A stretch of 64,000 nucleotides of DNA from Metellina segmentata (GCA_947359465.1 OX375872.1:82764931-82828930), one strand, 5' to 3'; counted from the stretch's first letter, positions 46,840 through 58,341 are shown. Program-made: numbers and translations. The notes: generated from the letters alone by a model not told the origin.

Positions 46840-47805
46840 CAATGTCTAAAACGGTGAAAAAATCTTTAACATTGGAGTAAAAACAAGAGATACTTAATTC
46901 AGTGGATGAGATTAAAAATGAAGTCAGGAAAAGCCAATATCTTTAAAATTACTAAAAGTATGTTATCTACGATTTAAAAAAATAAATAAAAGTAGTATGT
47001 GGAATGAGCAAATTTGAAACAAAAAGAAAGTGAATGAGTACTCTACAGATTAAACGACAAAAAGCTCTGGTGGAAATCGTAGCAAGGGTGTCTAATGGTG
47101 ACTGCAGCATGGATGGATTTTCAGATAAATTTATTCTGCTTGATGCTGGGAAATTGAAAAAAAACATGATGTTTTAAAAGTGTCACTCTTCCTGTGTCAT
47201 ATGATTCAAATAGGAAAGTCTGAATGAGATCTGAAATTTTTATTCAGTGGTTAAAGGACTTGGATAAAACAAATTCTTCATGAAAAAAGAAAAAGTGCTT
47301 GTTCATTGAAAACTGCACTTTTCACTGTGAAGAATACTGACTAAAATCCATAAAATTATTTTTTTACCGCCTAATACTATTTCTAAGTTGCAACCATGTG
47401 ACCAAGGATCATCCGATGTTTGAAGCTCCACTACAGAAAACAATGGTACGAGCCATGTGGTTTTGATAAAGAAATTCAAATCAATATTAATCTATTATAA
47501 GCATTCAATATTAAGTGCACAGAGTTTTTAGCCAAGTAACAATTCAAAATTGTTTCCATCATGCTGGCTTTGTTATTTCTTATTTAAGAGTGGAACAAAT
47601 GAAATACCTACCAAATGAAATCCACAGAATTATAGAGAATGCTCGAAAATGGGGACTTTTTCCTCCAAATATAACATTTGATGATTACACTGGGATAGAG
47701 GAGGTAGTTTTAAGAGCAGAAAAATTAAATGCCTTGCAAATTATAAAAGATTTATTTGTGGAAAAGAGTGAAAGAATAAATGAAAATTCCGATGAAGACG
47801 AATAA
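46840..47805 (+). pseudogene. Tigger/pogo transposase relic
   Basis: Plus-strand pieces in order: MSKTVKKSLTLE and QEILNSVDEIKNE (CENP-B-type DNA-binding start), then KVTLPVSYDSNRKV, SEIFIQWLKDLDKTNSS and KKKCLFIENCTFH (DDE core; the usual Asp in the IDNC motif is changed to Glu). A phrase then matches the usual LQPCDQGI stretch only loosely. The last frame (47515-47805) gives QVTIQNCFHHAGF and FDDYTGIEEVVLRAEKL, the C-terminal end. Stops interrupt it in at least six places. Confidence 0.85.
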
Positions 47806-48474
47806 GCGTGTCTTTGAAACAGGGATGAAAACAGTCAAAATGTAAAAAAGAGGAAAATATGCCCAGCGTTATTTTTAACTACAAAAATAGCTTGAAAAGA
47901 ATACTATATTCGAGTACTAATGTGTGCACAGAACAGTGGTGCAGCCAGAAATTGGGAGGGGGGAGGCAAATTTTTAGTCTGATAAAACCCCATAAAGTCC
48001 ACTAAAAACAATAAAATTTGTCTTTGGAAGTAGGGAGGTTAACACTTAAGCTCCCATGGCTGCACCACTAGTACAGAATATGTGTTTATGATAAGCAAGT
48101 GTTTTTGCCAATTATTTAGCTTTATAAGCTCTACAAAGTCCACTACAAACAATGAAATTTGTCTTTGGATTTGTACTAGTACCTTACGCATAAACTCAAA
48201 TTTTGCAAAAAAGAAAAAAATATCTTGGCAACTCTGTGAACAGAAAAATAAGTTGCATGAAGTTGAAAATGTTATTTTTATGAATATTTTTGAACATCTC
48301 ACCAATGGTGAGAATTTTTTTTACCAGTTGTAATAGTTAAAAAACCTTGATACAAAAATGAAATTAACAGGATATAAAAAATGCTATGTTACAAAAGAAT
48401 AAATCAAATAAATACTAATTTTATTAAATAGCACAAATGTTATTAAAAAAAAAGGTAGACACTAAAAATAAAAA

Positions 48475-48785
48475 TGGTACAGCTTCAGTCAGCGATTATA
48501 GCAGTGACAATGCAGTTGGTGCTTTTTTTTGGCGCACTTCTAGTAGCGAGTAATGACAGGTTAAGGTAAGCCATCTGCATTACGGTTATTACGGATTTTA
48601 ATACAACCTGGGCAAGTGGAAGGTTCAAAAATTTCATTTTGAATGTTCTAGAAAGTTCTTTCAAATTCCGATAAACTGTCGTTTGATTTCATTGGTTCAT
48701 TTGAAATAATTCTTTCCTCGGCGACTTAAGTGCGCCAAGGGCAGGTCGTAGCCACCGCTATAAACGTAGACTGAAGCTGTACCCT
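48475..48785. repeat. MITE family with GGTACAGCTTCAGTC ends, copy 1
   Basis: GGTACAGCTTCAGTC at 48477 and its exact reverse complement ending at about 48782 bound a 0.3-kb unit. Internal landmarks are ttttttggcgcacttctagt near the left and cttaagtgcgccaag near the right, themselves partly inverted. Two further relatives are at 48980-49291 and 53848-55757. No coding sequence. Confidence 0.75.
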
Positions 48786-48979
48786 TGTGGTAAATAACAT
48801 AGAAAAATTAATTCAGTTTAAATATACAACCTATTTTTGAATATAAGATACCTTTTTCCAAAATCTCTATATTTTTCCGTAAATATTCTTATTTTCAAAT
48901 TAAATCAACTTTTAATCAAATAAAACTTCAAATTAATAACTCGTTTTTTCCAAGAAACAATTTAACTTTGCAAAAAAGT

Positions 48980-49291
48980 AGCTGCAGTCTATGTTTAAAA
49001 CGGTGGTCACCGCTTTGGCGCACTTCTACAGTCGCCAAAAAAAGAAGTTATAACGGATTTTTAAAGTACTTTCTACAATATTAAAAATGAAAATTTTAAC
49101 TTTCCGCTTGCCGAGGTTGCCATAAAAGACGAAATAACCGAGAATCTTATTTCCTAGTTGAATAAAAATCATATTAAAAACTGATCAACTTAAAATATTT
49201 CATTTATACTTTTTCCACCGCATCATGACGTTTCACGGCCGCTAGATAACAGCTCCGCTTATTATGAAGACCGTAGCTTTACCTGCGAAAT
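48980..49291. repeat. same MITE family, copy 2
   Basis: The left end gctgcagtctatgtttaa and ctttggcgcacttctaca match copy 1 and the copy at 53848. The right end reads ggtaaagctacggtcttcat in reverse. More diverged than copy 1. Confidence 0.55.
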
Positions 49292-49861
49292 TTACAACAA
49301 CGTACGCTAACTAGTTCAAAATCCAAGTTCTCCAGGTCTGCCATTAAACTAATAAGCTTCTCACAAAAGATTTTTTTCAAAAAGGAATTTGCAAGATGTA
49401 TCAGCTTGCAAAATTTAGGAGTGCAAAGTTGGCGATGTCTCATTTGGCGCATTTTACGTTTATAAAAGACAAAAAAAGGGCAAAAGTCGGAATTTTTCTT
49501 AAAAAATCGGTCATTTTCTCAAAAATTTAAGAAAAGTCGGAATACCTACACAAGTTGGAAGAATATCATCCCTGTAGTTAGAACATATTCACACTTTCCT
49601 CATTATTCTTTTTTTTTTTACATTTATTCTTTGGCTGTAATTCCATGATATAATTTAATTGTAAAAAAAAAAAAAAAACTGTAGAAAAAACGAAAATTCT
49701 CAGAAGGAAATAAAAAGCGGAAATCTGCGTAAACGCGGAAGATTTTCACCTCTGTTGAAAGAAGCTACTATTGGCTGAGAAATTGTTCACTGCTTTTTAT
49801 TAGGCAACAAAAATTCATCTGCTCAAAAAAACTGCATTGACCACATCAAAGATTTTCTTAA

Positions 49862-50013
49862 CCCTTCAAGTTGTTTGATGAGATATATCATCCATCAAGT
49901 TCTGAAGAACTTTAGAAATATATCGTCATCAAGATATTATTGATTTTTTTATTGCAAGATCAATATCTGGTCAGTTTTGCAAATGAGATACCTCTTCAAG
50001 ACAACCAGGAGGG
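49862..50013. mobile_element. 152-bp piggyBac-like MITE
   Basis: It begins CCCTTCAAG and ends AACCAGGAGGG (CCCTCCTGG in reverse), and is flanked on both sides by TTAA (49858-49861 and 50014-50017), the signature of piggyBac insertion. The interior is AT-rich, with several atatatc and catcaag motifs in both directions. It is nested in the Tigger element. A partial relative lies at 1441-1526. Confidence 0.75.
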
Positions 50014-50357
50014 TTAAAGAATGTTACAACAAAAAAACGATAACAATTTTTTTAATGTGTAATCAAGAAATATTTAAGTAATTTGGAATTATTTATGCAA
50101 TCAAGAAAATTATAAGTGTAATCAAGAATTATCTTTTTATTAAAATCATCCATATAATCAAATATTATCTGCATAATCTTTGAGATGAAGAACACCATTT
50201 ATCTATGAACCAGGAATTGTACAGAAAGTAATGCAAGTAAAATATTTTATTTTATTGTTGAAATAATGCTTTTTCTGAATTTAGATAACACAAACTATGG
50301 TTAATCAAATATTTTTTTGCTCTCCCATGATATTCATATTAACGAGGTTTGACTGTA

Positions 50358-51175
50358 GAAAAAACTTGATCCCAATATCTTAGTTCTTAAAACTACAGTA
50401 TAAATTAACTTACATAAAAAAAATTGTAAAATGTACCATTTTTAAAAAACAAATTGTAATTTCAGAGAAGGCTCAAATCTTTCCTGACAAATAACGGAAA
50501 ATGTAACTAATCGTAGTTCTAGAACTGTAAAGTATTTCAAATATTGAAAATTTATACATAGTTAATAGAAAAATAGAATTAATTAGTTGCTTTTTCTAAT
50601 CTTTGTTAAGAATATAACAGGGCAATACAAAAATCAACATCTATAGGCAATATTCATTAATAATCAAATGAAATTAAAAGATGGAGAATGAACTAAGTAA
50701 AGAGAGATGAGTAAAATACATTCAAGAAATCGCTCAAAATACAAATTCATTGAGTATAACAGGAAAGCACCCATAATGCAAATTAAGTTTCATAACAAAC
50801 ATATTTAAAACATAATAAATGTAAAAAAAAAAACCTAGAAAATACTTTTGAATCTAGAAATCCTTGAAATGATGAGTTATCAAAACGGCAGCTTTCTTAG
50901 TCTTCTTTAATCAGTTTCAGTCTTATGACAACTGTTTTGTCGTGAAGTAAATGACACATTAGTTCTATGGCAAACTAATCAAGATTTCCAAGACTTCATA
51001 AGATAGAGTATCTTTTCAGTCATTTGCGTCATAATACATAAACACTTTCAAACTTACACAATCGGGATGAATATATGGATATTGTAATAATACCTATGGT
51101 TTTAGTACAATTATACATAAAATATCAGACCACATTATTAACTTTTTGGTCTAGATAAGAGTGTTTCAGGGATAT
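50358..51175 (-). other. 3' flank of the SPOC gene, including its untranslated region
   Basis: Follows the stop codon at 51176 on the minus strand. It is AT-rich with no ORF. I could not fix a poly(A) site. AATAAA motifs on the minus strand occur at 50246-50256, but these already lie inside the Tigger element, so the natural transcript end is uncertain. Confidence 0.5.
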
Positions 51176-52796
51176 TTAGTTTCTGTGATTTCTTCGGTAA
51201 GGAACACCAATTCGACCTCTCCTTTGATTATCTTGTCTGTTTCCCCTAGAATTCTTATTCCATCGACCTCGCAAAAATCTTGAAGGTCTTGTCCAATGAG
51301 TATTTGAAGACTTACTTTTATACATATTTTCACTCAAGTAATCATTAGAATCCCCAGATGGATAATAATGTGAATCGTCTATATGTAACATTTCTTGCTG
51401 TTGTAAAGTCTTATCCCAATGAGGTGCAGAACCTTGGTGTTTAGATAATTGCAATGGTTGCCAAGATTCTTTTAAAGAATTATCATTCCCTTCAGATGGG
51501 GGGACTTGTATAGGTAACGGTGGAGGGGGAAAAGATGTGGAAACAATGGGTGGGGGTGGAAAATGTTTAATGTTAGGAGGAGGTGTGTGTACAGAAAAGC
51601 CAGGGGGCAAATGAGCTTGAAATGAATGAGGTGGTTGAGATCGAAATCCAGACACAACATGTGAGGAGGAATTTGGACCCATATGATTTGATGCATAAAG
51701 TGCTGCCGAAGTGTTATCAGGTAAACTATTAATAATTGTTGCATTTTGTTGAGAATTCGAATCTGTAAATTCCAGTCCAGGAGGTGCAGGCTCTTTGGTA
51801 GAACTCCAGGCAGATGAAAGTTTATTACATGAAGATGAAGGAATTTCAGTTGTGTACTCATTTGAATGAATACTTTCTACCATTTCTGCTTCAACTAATT
51901 GTTTTTGAGACAGAACTTTTTTTTCTGACATAGGTGGAGGCTCATTGGATGCAAAAGCATCTTGAAAATTCGTTCTCAGCTTTATTCTGGGGTCTGAAAG
52001 ACATTTAACAGAACTGCTGTTTTTGTCATCAATAGTGGGTGGTGGTGTTGCTTGTGAATTTATAGAATGTAGAGTTTTATCTGGCTTTGGTTCAGATGTG
52101 TGTAATACAAAGGATTTTTTTAGTTGCATATTAACTCTCACTTCAGTTTCTTTGTCTTTTTCATGTGTTTTTAAGCGAACAGTATTAAAAATATCTTGTA
52201 AGCTCTCAGGCAAATCTAAGAAACTAGACATACCAGATTCAGCTATAGAATTAATATCCAATGGCTGAGAGTTTAAAGAGGGTAAGCCCCCATCATCTTC
52301 GGGATGCGATATTAGCTCTTTCAATGCATTCACTTGGCGATCTGTTTCTTCTACTTGACGTGTCAAAGCATCAAGGATTTTTATATGGCTTTCTAAATTA
52401 TCAGATGCGGGTTTCTCTATCAATGGATTTAGTTTTTCTTTTTGTATAACTGAAGGAATACAGAGAACATCCTGTTCTGGATCATAAGGCTTATCTTCAT
52501 CTCTTTCAATGGGTATGAGGACAGAATCAGGTTTTTCTGGTGGACGTGCATCAAAATTTTCATCATTAACGCCTTTGTTTTCTAATACATTTTTTATATT
52601 TTCAATTTTATTACACATGGGATGTTTTCGAAGTTCAGAAACCTCTTTCACCTTTATAACAGGACTATAGGCATTATTTAATTCATTTTCAGAGTTTTTA
52701 CTTGTAGATGGCAAGGCTGGCAGAGGAGGAGTATATGAACGAGGCTCATGAGGAGGAGTATAAGAACCATCAATATTTTCCAACTCAATTTTAGAC
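51176..52796 (-). CDS. SPOC-domain protein (PHF3/DIDO1-like), last coding exon
   Basis: Terminal exon giving residues 129-667 of the visible protein, ending in RRNHRN and a stop at 51176. It begins after a cctag acceptor (52798-52797). The tail looks disordered: repeated SYTPP motifs at about 139-151, an acidic YDPEQD at about 232-237, and a predicted coiled coil at about 260-291 (ESHIKILDALTRQVEETDRQ). Proline-rich stretches (FPPPPIV, FPPPPLP) lie near 545-565, and a strongly basic Arg/Gly/Asn end (RGRWNKNSRGNRQDNQRRGR) over the last 34 residues, which may bind RNA. In PHF3 and DIDO1 the SPOC domain binds the phosphorylated RNA polymerase II tail; a role in transcription in the nucleus is inferred from that. 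The 26 extra N-terminal codons of the raw open frame are intronic. Confidence 0.9.
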
Positions 52797-52879
52797 CTAG
52801 GAAAGACAAAATATATTAGTATATTAGCATGAATGACAAATCTAAAAATATAAACTAAAATAACCAATCTCAAACTTAC
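52797..52879 (-). other. short intron (83 bp) of the SPOC gene
   Basis: The donor GTAAGT at 52879 and acceptor tttcctag ending at 52797 are both strong. Splicing joins GC and G to make an Ala codon. Confidence 0.88.
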
Positions 52880-52976
52880 GCAGGAAGGGGCTTTGGTGCA
52901 GCAGGAAGCAACATTTGCTTAAGCTTATGTCTAACTATAACACCTAATAGTAAATGTGGTCTTGGAGAAGGCAAAC
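52880..52976 (-). CDS. SPOC gene exon: end of the SPOC domain
   Basis: It encodes LPSPRPHLLLGVIVRHKLKQ followed by MLLPAAPKPLPA. The RPxLLLGxIVRxKLK pattern closes SPOC domains of the PHF3/DIDO1 type. The acceptor aatttttag ends at 52977 and the donor is GTAAGT. It enters in phase 1 (completing a Gly codon) and leaves in phase 2. 97 bases. Confidence 0.92.
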
Positions 52977-54001
52977 CTAAAAATTACAAAATTAAAACTA
53001 TACAGATAATACATATTTTAAAGATGATATTTTGAACCTAAGATATAATTATACTGAACTTGGAAAAGAAATAATTATGTGTATGGTTAACTGATAATAG
53101 AAACAGTAAACTTTGACAAGAAAATCCAAAGGTTTACAAATCCGATGGGTCAATATAGAATACTTTAAGTATTTCCTTGTATAATTTTACTAGAAAATCA
53201 CTCAGGAATTGGGCATTTAGGAAAGTACTCAATGAGATTCATGTTATAAATTTCCTTGAATGCAGAAGTAGTGCTTGAAGTATAGAAAAAATATTACTTA
53301 ACATTTCCTTTGTAAGCTTTTTCAGATAAAATTTTTTATTCCCATGCAGATAAAAAATATAGGCTTCGTATCTATAGTGAGGGAGGGGACAAAATGACTT
53401 CCATATTCATAAATCCCAAATAATACATCTCCGGTTTTTTTTTCCTCTTGAAGATTCCTTTTCATAAACATTTAACAGGGTGGCAACAAAATCCTTGAAA
53501 AAAGGTTCTCTAATTTCCACGATAGTGTGACAAAAATGTCCTTGATTTTACAAATCCTTTAAGAAATGTTGGGATCCATAATTGGTATAGATATACAGTA
53601 CCCACGACAATATTTTTAAATATCTAGGGTCAGATGGGGTAAAAAGAGCATTCTGCACAAATATTTTGTATTTTTTCTCATCAGATATTTTAATTGTTAT
53701 TGTGAGGGTTGGAATCCTTAATGGAACTTTAACAATAGCAATTGATTAAACTGGGGAAAAAAATTTTGATTACGAACTTTTTACACTTGTCCTTACATTT
53801 TCCTAATATACATCAAAATCAAATGCAAATATGTATATAAAATTGGTACAGCTCCAGTCTATGTTTAAGGTGGTGGGAATGATCTTGGTGTTTTTTTTTT
53901 GGCGCACTTCTAGTAGCGAGTTTGGCCAGGTTAAGGCAACCCATCTGTAAAACGATTATTATGGTTTCCATGGCAACCTCCGTAAGCGAAAAGTTTAACC
54001 T

Positions 54002-54452
54002 TCAGGCCAGGTGCACACATCCAGTTTTTCAACGTGCGGCACCACTGCCGCAACACAAGTGCGGTCTGAGATACATTAGATCCATTGGAGTAGTGCGCAC
54101 ATGCCTCCGGCACCGCTGTGCGGCAATGTACGTCTACCTTGCGTGCAATTTGTACAGCAGTTCACCACAGCGCCGCAACTTGCCGCATACGCTTCTCCGG
54201 TCAGAAGTACCTTGTTTTCATAAATAAATGGAATATAAATAATAATTAATATATGGTTTTATCCAGTAACGTCTATTTTGTGTTTCAAAATATACTTTTC
54301 TACACCAAGTAAACGAAATAAACACGTTTTCTTCGATAGAATATTTATCGCAAATGGCGCGAAATGAGTACTTGCGTCATTTCACGTTTATGTATGCATA
54401 GTTGGGCTTCGGTGCCGCATGGTGAAAAATTGGATGTGTGCACTGGGCCTTA
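54002..54452. mobile_element. small inverted-repeat element, possibly Harbinger-type MITE
   Basis: AGGCCAGGTGCACACATCC at 54004 and, in reverse from 54450, AGGCCCAGTGCACACATCC are inverted repeats extending about 40 bases (through TTTTTCA and GCGGCACC). Flanking trinucleotides are TTC and TTA, near the TTA/TAA duplication of Harbinger elements. The interior has many tgcgg/ccgca motifs. Non-coding; the 101-codon ORF has no recognisable domain. Confidence 0.6.
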
Positions 54453-55204
54453 GACTACAGCAGTTGTACCATGATCGCACCAAGAAAGAATTTAGACAAC
54501 GGTCAGTACATTAGTTATTATATTATAAACGGAAGTGTTTGTCAGTCTATTTGTTTCCTGTATGCAAAGTCCTGACGAATCTATGGCATTTACAGCACAG
54601 GTAGTCCAAATGTTTTGCAATTCTTGTGTCGCGGCGAATTTTAAAATTCAATCTGAAACATTTTTAAAGGAATTCAATGAAATTTAATTATTATTGAATG
54701 CAACAGCATAGAAGATCACAGATTCTAAATTCATTTTTTTCGTTTCCGTTTTCAATATGTGCGACGAAATGTGTTTCCAGCAGATGATAAAAAATAAATA
54801 AACTTTTAACTGGAGATATATAGTTCTTTTTTCTATTTACTAGACCGTTAAAGATGGAGTAAAAATTCCAACGGATTTGATACCTGCGGAAAATTTCACA
54901 TTAGATTGCTACCTAAAAATATGACTTTTTTAAATAAATAAAATTTTTTAATTGAATATCTTTAATATTTTCGAAAGAGATTGTGATTAGAGAGATTTTT
55001 AGCGAAAGAAGAAAATAAAAAACCTTTTTGTTGGCATTGTTTAGTTTCTTTTTGTAAAATCAGGATCGTAAAAGATAGATTGAAAATATCAACGGATTTG
55101 AAATTTGACACCAGATAGATACCTTATATGTTTGATTTTCTTTTAATAAATAATTTTTCAATTAAATATTTATATTTTCACAAGAGATAGTGATGTCAAG
55201 CCGA

Positions 55205-55505
55205 ATTCCCATTTGGTTTGCGAAGCAAACCAACAACCACCACGGGCAACTCTGTTATGGCTGTTAAACAATTGGTGAAGCAAATCATAGTTCAAATTTT
55301 CATAATTTGGTTTGCTTCGCAAACCAAAATTCGCAGGGAATTCATTCCAATAGGCTACGAATTATTTGGGCTTGAATTATTAGACATGAATTATTTTATT
55401 ATACGAACATTTGGTTTGAGAAGCAAACTAACACCACGGACAATGCCATGATGTCTGTTATCCAATAGGCTACAAATTCTCATTTGGTTTGTTTCTCAAA
55501 CCGTA
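55205..55505. repeat. four spaced palindromes of the form TTTGGTTTGCGAAGCAAACC
   Basis: Near-perfect 20-24-base palindromes centre at about 55222, 55317, 55422 and 55492: gtttgcgaagcaaac, gtttgcttcgcaaac, gtttgagaagcaaac and gtttgtttctcaaac. Spacing is 70-105 bases. Between them ccaataggctac and accaccacggg/aacaccacgga also recur, so this is a decayed tandem array of a roughly 100-200-base unit with a hairpin core. Confidence 0.75.
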
Positions 55506-57101
55506 TTCGTAGCAATCACAGGGAGTTAGCGAGCAGCACCTAGTTAGCACCTGACCCCACGAAAAAAACTGTCACAGGCAATGCCGTGCTGGCCACGCAG
55601 TGGCTAGTAATCTTTAAAGTTCTTTCAAAATTTGTTAAACTGTCGGTTGATTTTATTGGTTCATTTCAAATAATTCCTTGCTAGGCGAATTTAGAAGGGC
55701 GCCAAAAAAGCGCCTTGGCCGTTACACTGTTATTAACGAAAACTGAAGCTTTACCAAAAAATTCAACAAAAATGTAATCGCAAGCAAAAAATATTGATTC
55801 AATGAACAAAAAACATCAATAGTTAAACAAATATAAAATTGTATACCACAAGTTATATCGCTGGCCTCATGGCGACGAGACGCTCCGGCAGCGAAAACCA
55901 TGGCGGCTGTTTTCGCTGTGTTAAGTATACTTGTAATCGCGCATCTCTTAATAGGCCACAAAAGGCAATAGTTACCGTTTTTATCAAAATTTTAAAAATT
56001 CCCTGATTTTTTGTGAAATTTGGAAATTTTCCCAGAGAATTCCCTGATATTTCCAGAACTAAAAAGTTCCCGGAGAATTCCCTGATTTCCCGGTTATGTT
56101 ACCACCCTGTTTAAATTGGAAATAGTAGATTCCTTTCAGTGATCCATTTGTGTTATATACATAAAAAAGCTCATTGCTAAAGCTCATGCTGTGTTTATAA
56201 TGCAATTGAAGATAATAGCTGAATAAAAAAACTCAATTGAAGAAACATGAACATCACAAATGCACAGGAATGTGAGATACAAGAAAGTAAGAAGTTGCAA
56301 AGGAAGAAATGACCAGTTAAGGATTACGTTGAATATGATAAATCATTTTTTCATTAGTTAATTTGACACAGTAAACTGGTGCAATATTTTCTTAAATTAT
56401 TGATTAAAAAAATCTAAACATTTAAATAAAGATCTCTAACAGTGTACTAGCAAATAGCAAGCCACATAGTCAATGAGCTTTTTCATACGAAAGTTATTCC
56501 TAATCTTTCTCTGAACATCAAAAATAACTACAAATACTACAATTTAATTTTGGGCTTATTTCTCCTCTCTGAAGTTCATTTCAGACAAAGCATGTGTCAG
56601 AACATGTGCTTCAGGGTTGAGTAATAAAATACTAAAATGCAATCAATTTTTACTACATTTGAGCAGTTATTATTTTTAACATAAACATGAAAAAAATGTC
56701 TTGTTATATTTTGTGGACAAAATATTAAACGCTGTGGCTTGAAAATGAATTGAAATCAGAAAAAAAAAATTAAAACAACTATCACTTTCCAAATTAAAAT
56801 AAAATTCATTTTAAAAATGAACAATTTCCCTTAATTTTGTCTAACTGTATAGTGGAAGGAATTTAGACCATCATGACATTGAAATTCTCTATACATCAAA
56901 GTTGAAAGCCTATACAGATGATATTTGCAGTGTTAATCTCCATAAATCTAATGCAAAAGAATCTCTAAAATTACTATTTTCTTCTTATAAACATGAATTA
57001 AAAAGCAGTTACTTAGTATGAAAATTATTGATTACATGCATGAACATATAAAACTGTTACACACAAAATACTCACAAAAAACAATTTTTAATATATACAT
57101 A

Positions 57102-57110
<9 letters not shown>

Positions 57111-57136
<26 letters not shown>
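57111..57136. repeat. (TA)n run in intron
   Basis: Alternating TA of 26 bases between an A run and a T run. Confidence 0.9.
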
Positions 57137-57145
<9 letters not shown>

Positions 57146-57901
57146 TAATCTTTTGGATACATTTTTTAAATAGATCTATGTTTTTAGTTCTGTTCAGTAG
57201 ATATGTATCAGTGATCAGTCTGTTGAATTAATTAGCCCAAGTTGACAGTAAGTCACATACTTTGAATAAAAAATAGGAATTCCATTTCAAGATGCCAAAT
57301 TGAAAACCAATTAATTAAAAAATAAATGACAAGAAATTTAGTTGAAGAAGGAAGTCTAAAATTCAAGGGTTTTTCTTCTTCAATATTTTTCTTTTAGAAG
57401 TATTTTTAGGTATCTTCCAAAACACTTTTCTGTGATTCTAAGATATCAAGGACTTGTTGGTTAAAAACCATGGTTAACAATTACAATAAAATAATTTAAA
57501 ATGAAATTTAGTGAAATAAAAGGTAGTCTCTTCATTTCGTAAATAAATTCAAATTAGTTATTAATCTAAAAATAATATGTAATTGAGGTGCGTCAGAGCA
57601 AAAAGGCCTAAATTAGTCATAGTAATATTTCAGTATTTGCAGAACAACTGTTGCAAATAAATAATAAATGGTAATAGCTATAAAACTCTTTAGAAATCAT
57701 TTCTTACAAACTCATATAATCCTCTTTGACACATCAACAATTTACCAGCATATGTATCGAGCTGCACAGCTATTAAGACACTTGCAAGTATGAATAAATA
57801 AGTTCAGAAGTTAAAAACGGTTTTTATTAAACTATACATAAAAATGTAAACATATAAATCCCTAAACTCAAAATTTTTTAGTTTCATAAATTTAAAATTA
57901 C

Positions 57902-58097
57902 CTGGGCCATCAAATGGCACTAAAACCATTGGTACTGGACTTGTAGCAGCTAATGGTAAGATGTAGAAATCCTTTATCTTTTTGGAGTAGTTGGAGACAA
58001 CTCCATATCGTTTACGAGTACTCAGATACGTGTAAAATGAATGATAAGTAACAGCCTCTTCTTCATTTGCAGCTTGAAAACGAATGACAATTAATTC
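57902..58097 (-). CDS. SPOC gene exon: middle of the SPOC domain
   Basis: It encodes residues 31-95, starting ELIVIRFQAANEEEAVTYHS, then FYTYLSTRKRYGVVSNYSKK, IKDFYILPLAATSPVP and VLVPFDGPG. The STRKRYGVV and KDFYILPL motifs are characteristic of SPOC domains in PHF3, DIDO1 and SPOCD1. The basic RKR lies in the region used by this family for phosphopeptide contact. Acceptor ttttttatag, donor GTAATT. 196 bases, phase 0 in and phase 1 out. Confidence 0.95.
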
Positions 58098-58341
58098 CTA
58101 TAAAAAATACAAAAATTACTGAGAATGGATAAAAATTTCATACGACCATAATATATCTATTAGTCATGTCATTTACTTGAATTCCTTTATCTAACCAAGA
58201 TCTGCACTTATAAAAAATGACTAAAATTTTTTAAATAAGCAAAATTGAAAATGTTTGAAGAAAATCGTTTTATGTTCAACACCTTTTACTGATACAAAAC
58301 TTTTTTAAATGCCAATTGCATAAACTATAGTTGAAAAAGCA

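Larger units (their letters stand above)
46339..50355 (+). mobile_element. pogo/Tigger element, enlarged by nested insertions
   Basis: The left end CAATCAAGCCTCATTAAGAC at 46339 and the right end, reading CAGTCAAACCTCGTTAATAT in reverse from 50355, form the diverged inverted repeat typical of Tigger elements. TA lies on each side (46337-46338 and 50356-50357). The transposase relic is on the plus strand. Insertions at 48475-48785, 48980-49291 and 49862-50013 account for part of the 4.0-kb length. It lies just downstream of the host SPOC gene, tail to tail with it. Confidence 0.85.
53848..55757. mobile_element. long copy of the GGTACAGCTTCAGTC family, nested
   Basis: The left end GGTACAGCTCCAGTCTATG at 53849 and the right end, reading GGTAAAGCTTCAGTTTTCG in reverse near 55755, match the MITE at 48475-48785. 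So do the internal blocks ttttggcgcacttctagtag, caggttaaggcaacccatct and ttgattttattggttcattt. It is far longer than the 0.3-kb MITE because of inserted sequence at 54002-54452 and of other material to about 55590. Confidence 0.65.
53475..56110. mobile_element. element with ACAGGGTGG ends, outer layer of intronic nest
   Basis: The left end ACAGGGTGGCAACAAAATCC at 53475 and the right end, reading ACAGGGTGGTAACATAACCG in reverse from 56110, form an inverted repeat. Subterminal text at the right is rich in ccctgattt and agaattccctg repeats, and the left has related ccttga motifs. TTA flanks both ends (53472-53474 and 56111-56113). No transposase seen. The superfamily is uncertain. Confidence 0.6.
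52977..57901 (-). other. 4.9-kb intron of the SPOC gene carrying a transposon nest
   Basis: Donor GTAATT at 57901 and acceptor ending at 52977. It holds the nested elements at 53475-56110. 56111-57901 is AT-rich with a TA run at 57111-57136 and no recognised feature. Confidence 0.88.

Noticed and set aside
51472..51861. 129-codon ORF overlapping the SPOC gene last exon
   Set aside because: Out-of-frame shadow of the real exon on the same strand.
52797..52873. Start codon at 52873 making a 565-residue protein from one exon
   Set aside because: The first 26 codons lie in an intron with strong splice sites, and the reading continues upstream into SPOC exons.
53922..54227. 101-codon ORF in the host intron
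   Set aside because: Crosses the boundary of two nested non-coding elements and has no domain.
55205..55505. Regularly spaced short repeats that might look like a CRISPR array
   Set aside because: Only four units, each a self-complementary palindrome with different loops, uneven spacing, a eukaryotic setting and no cas genes.
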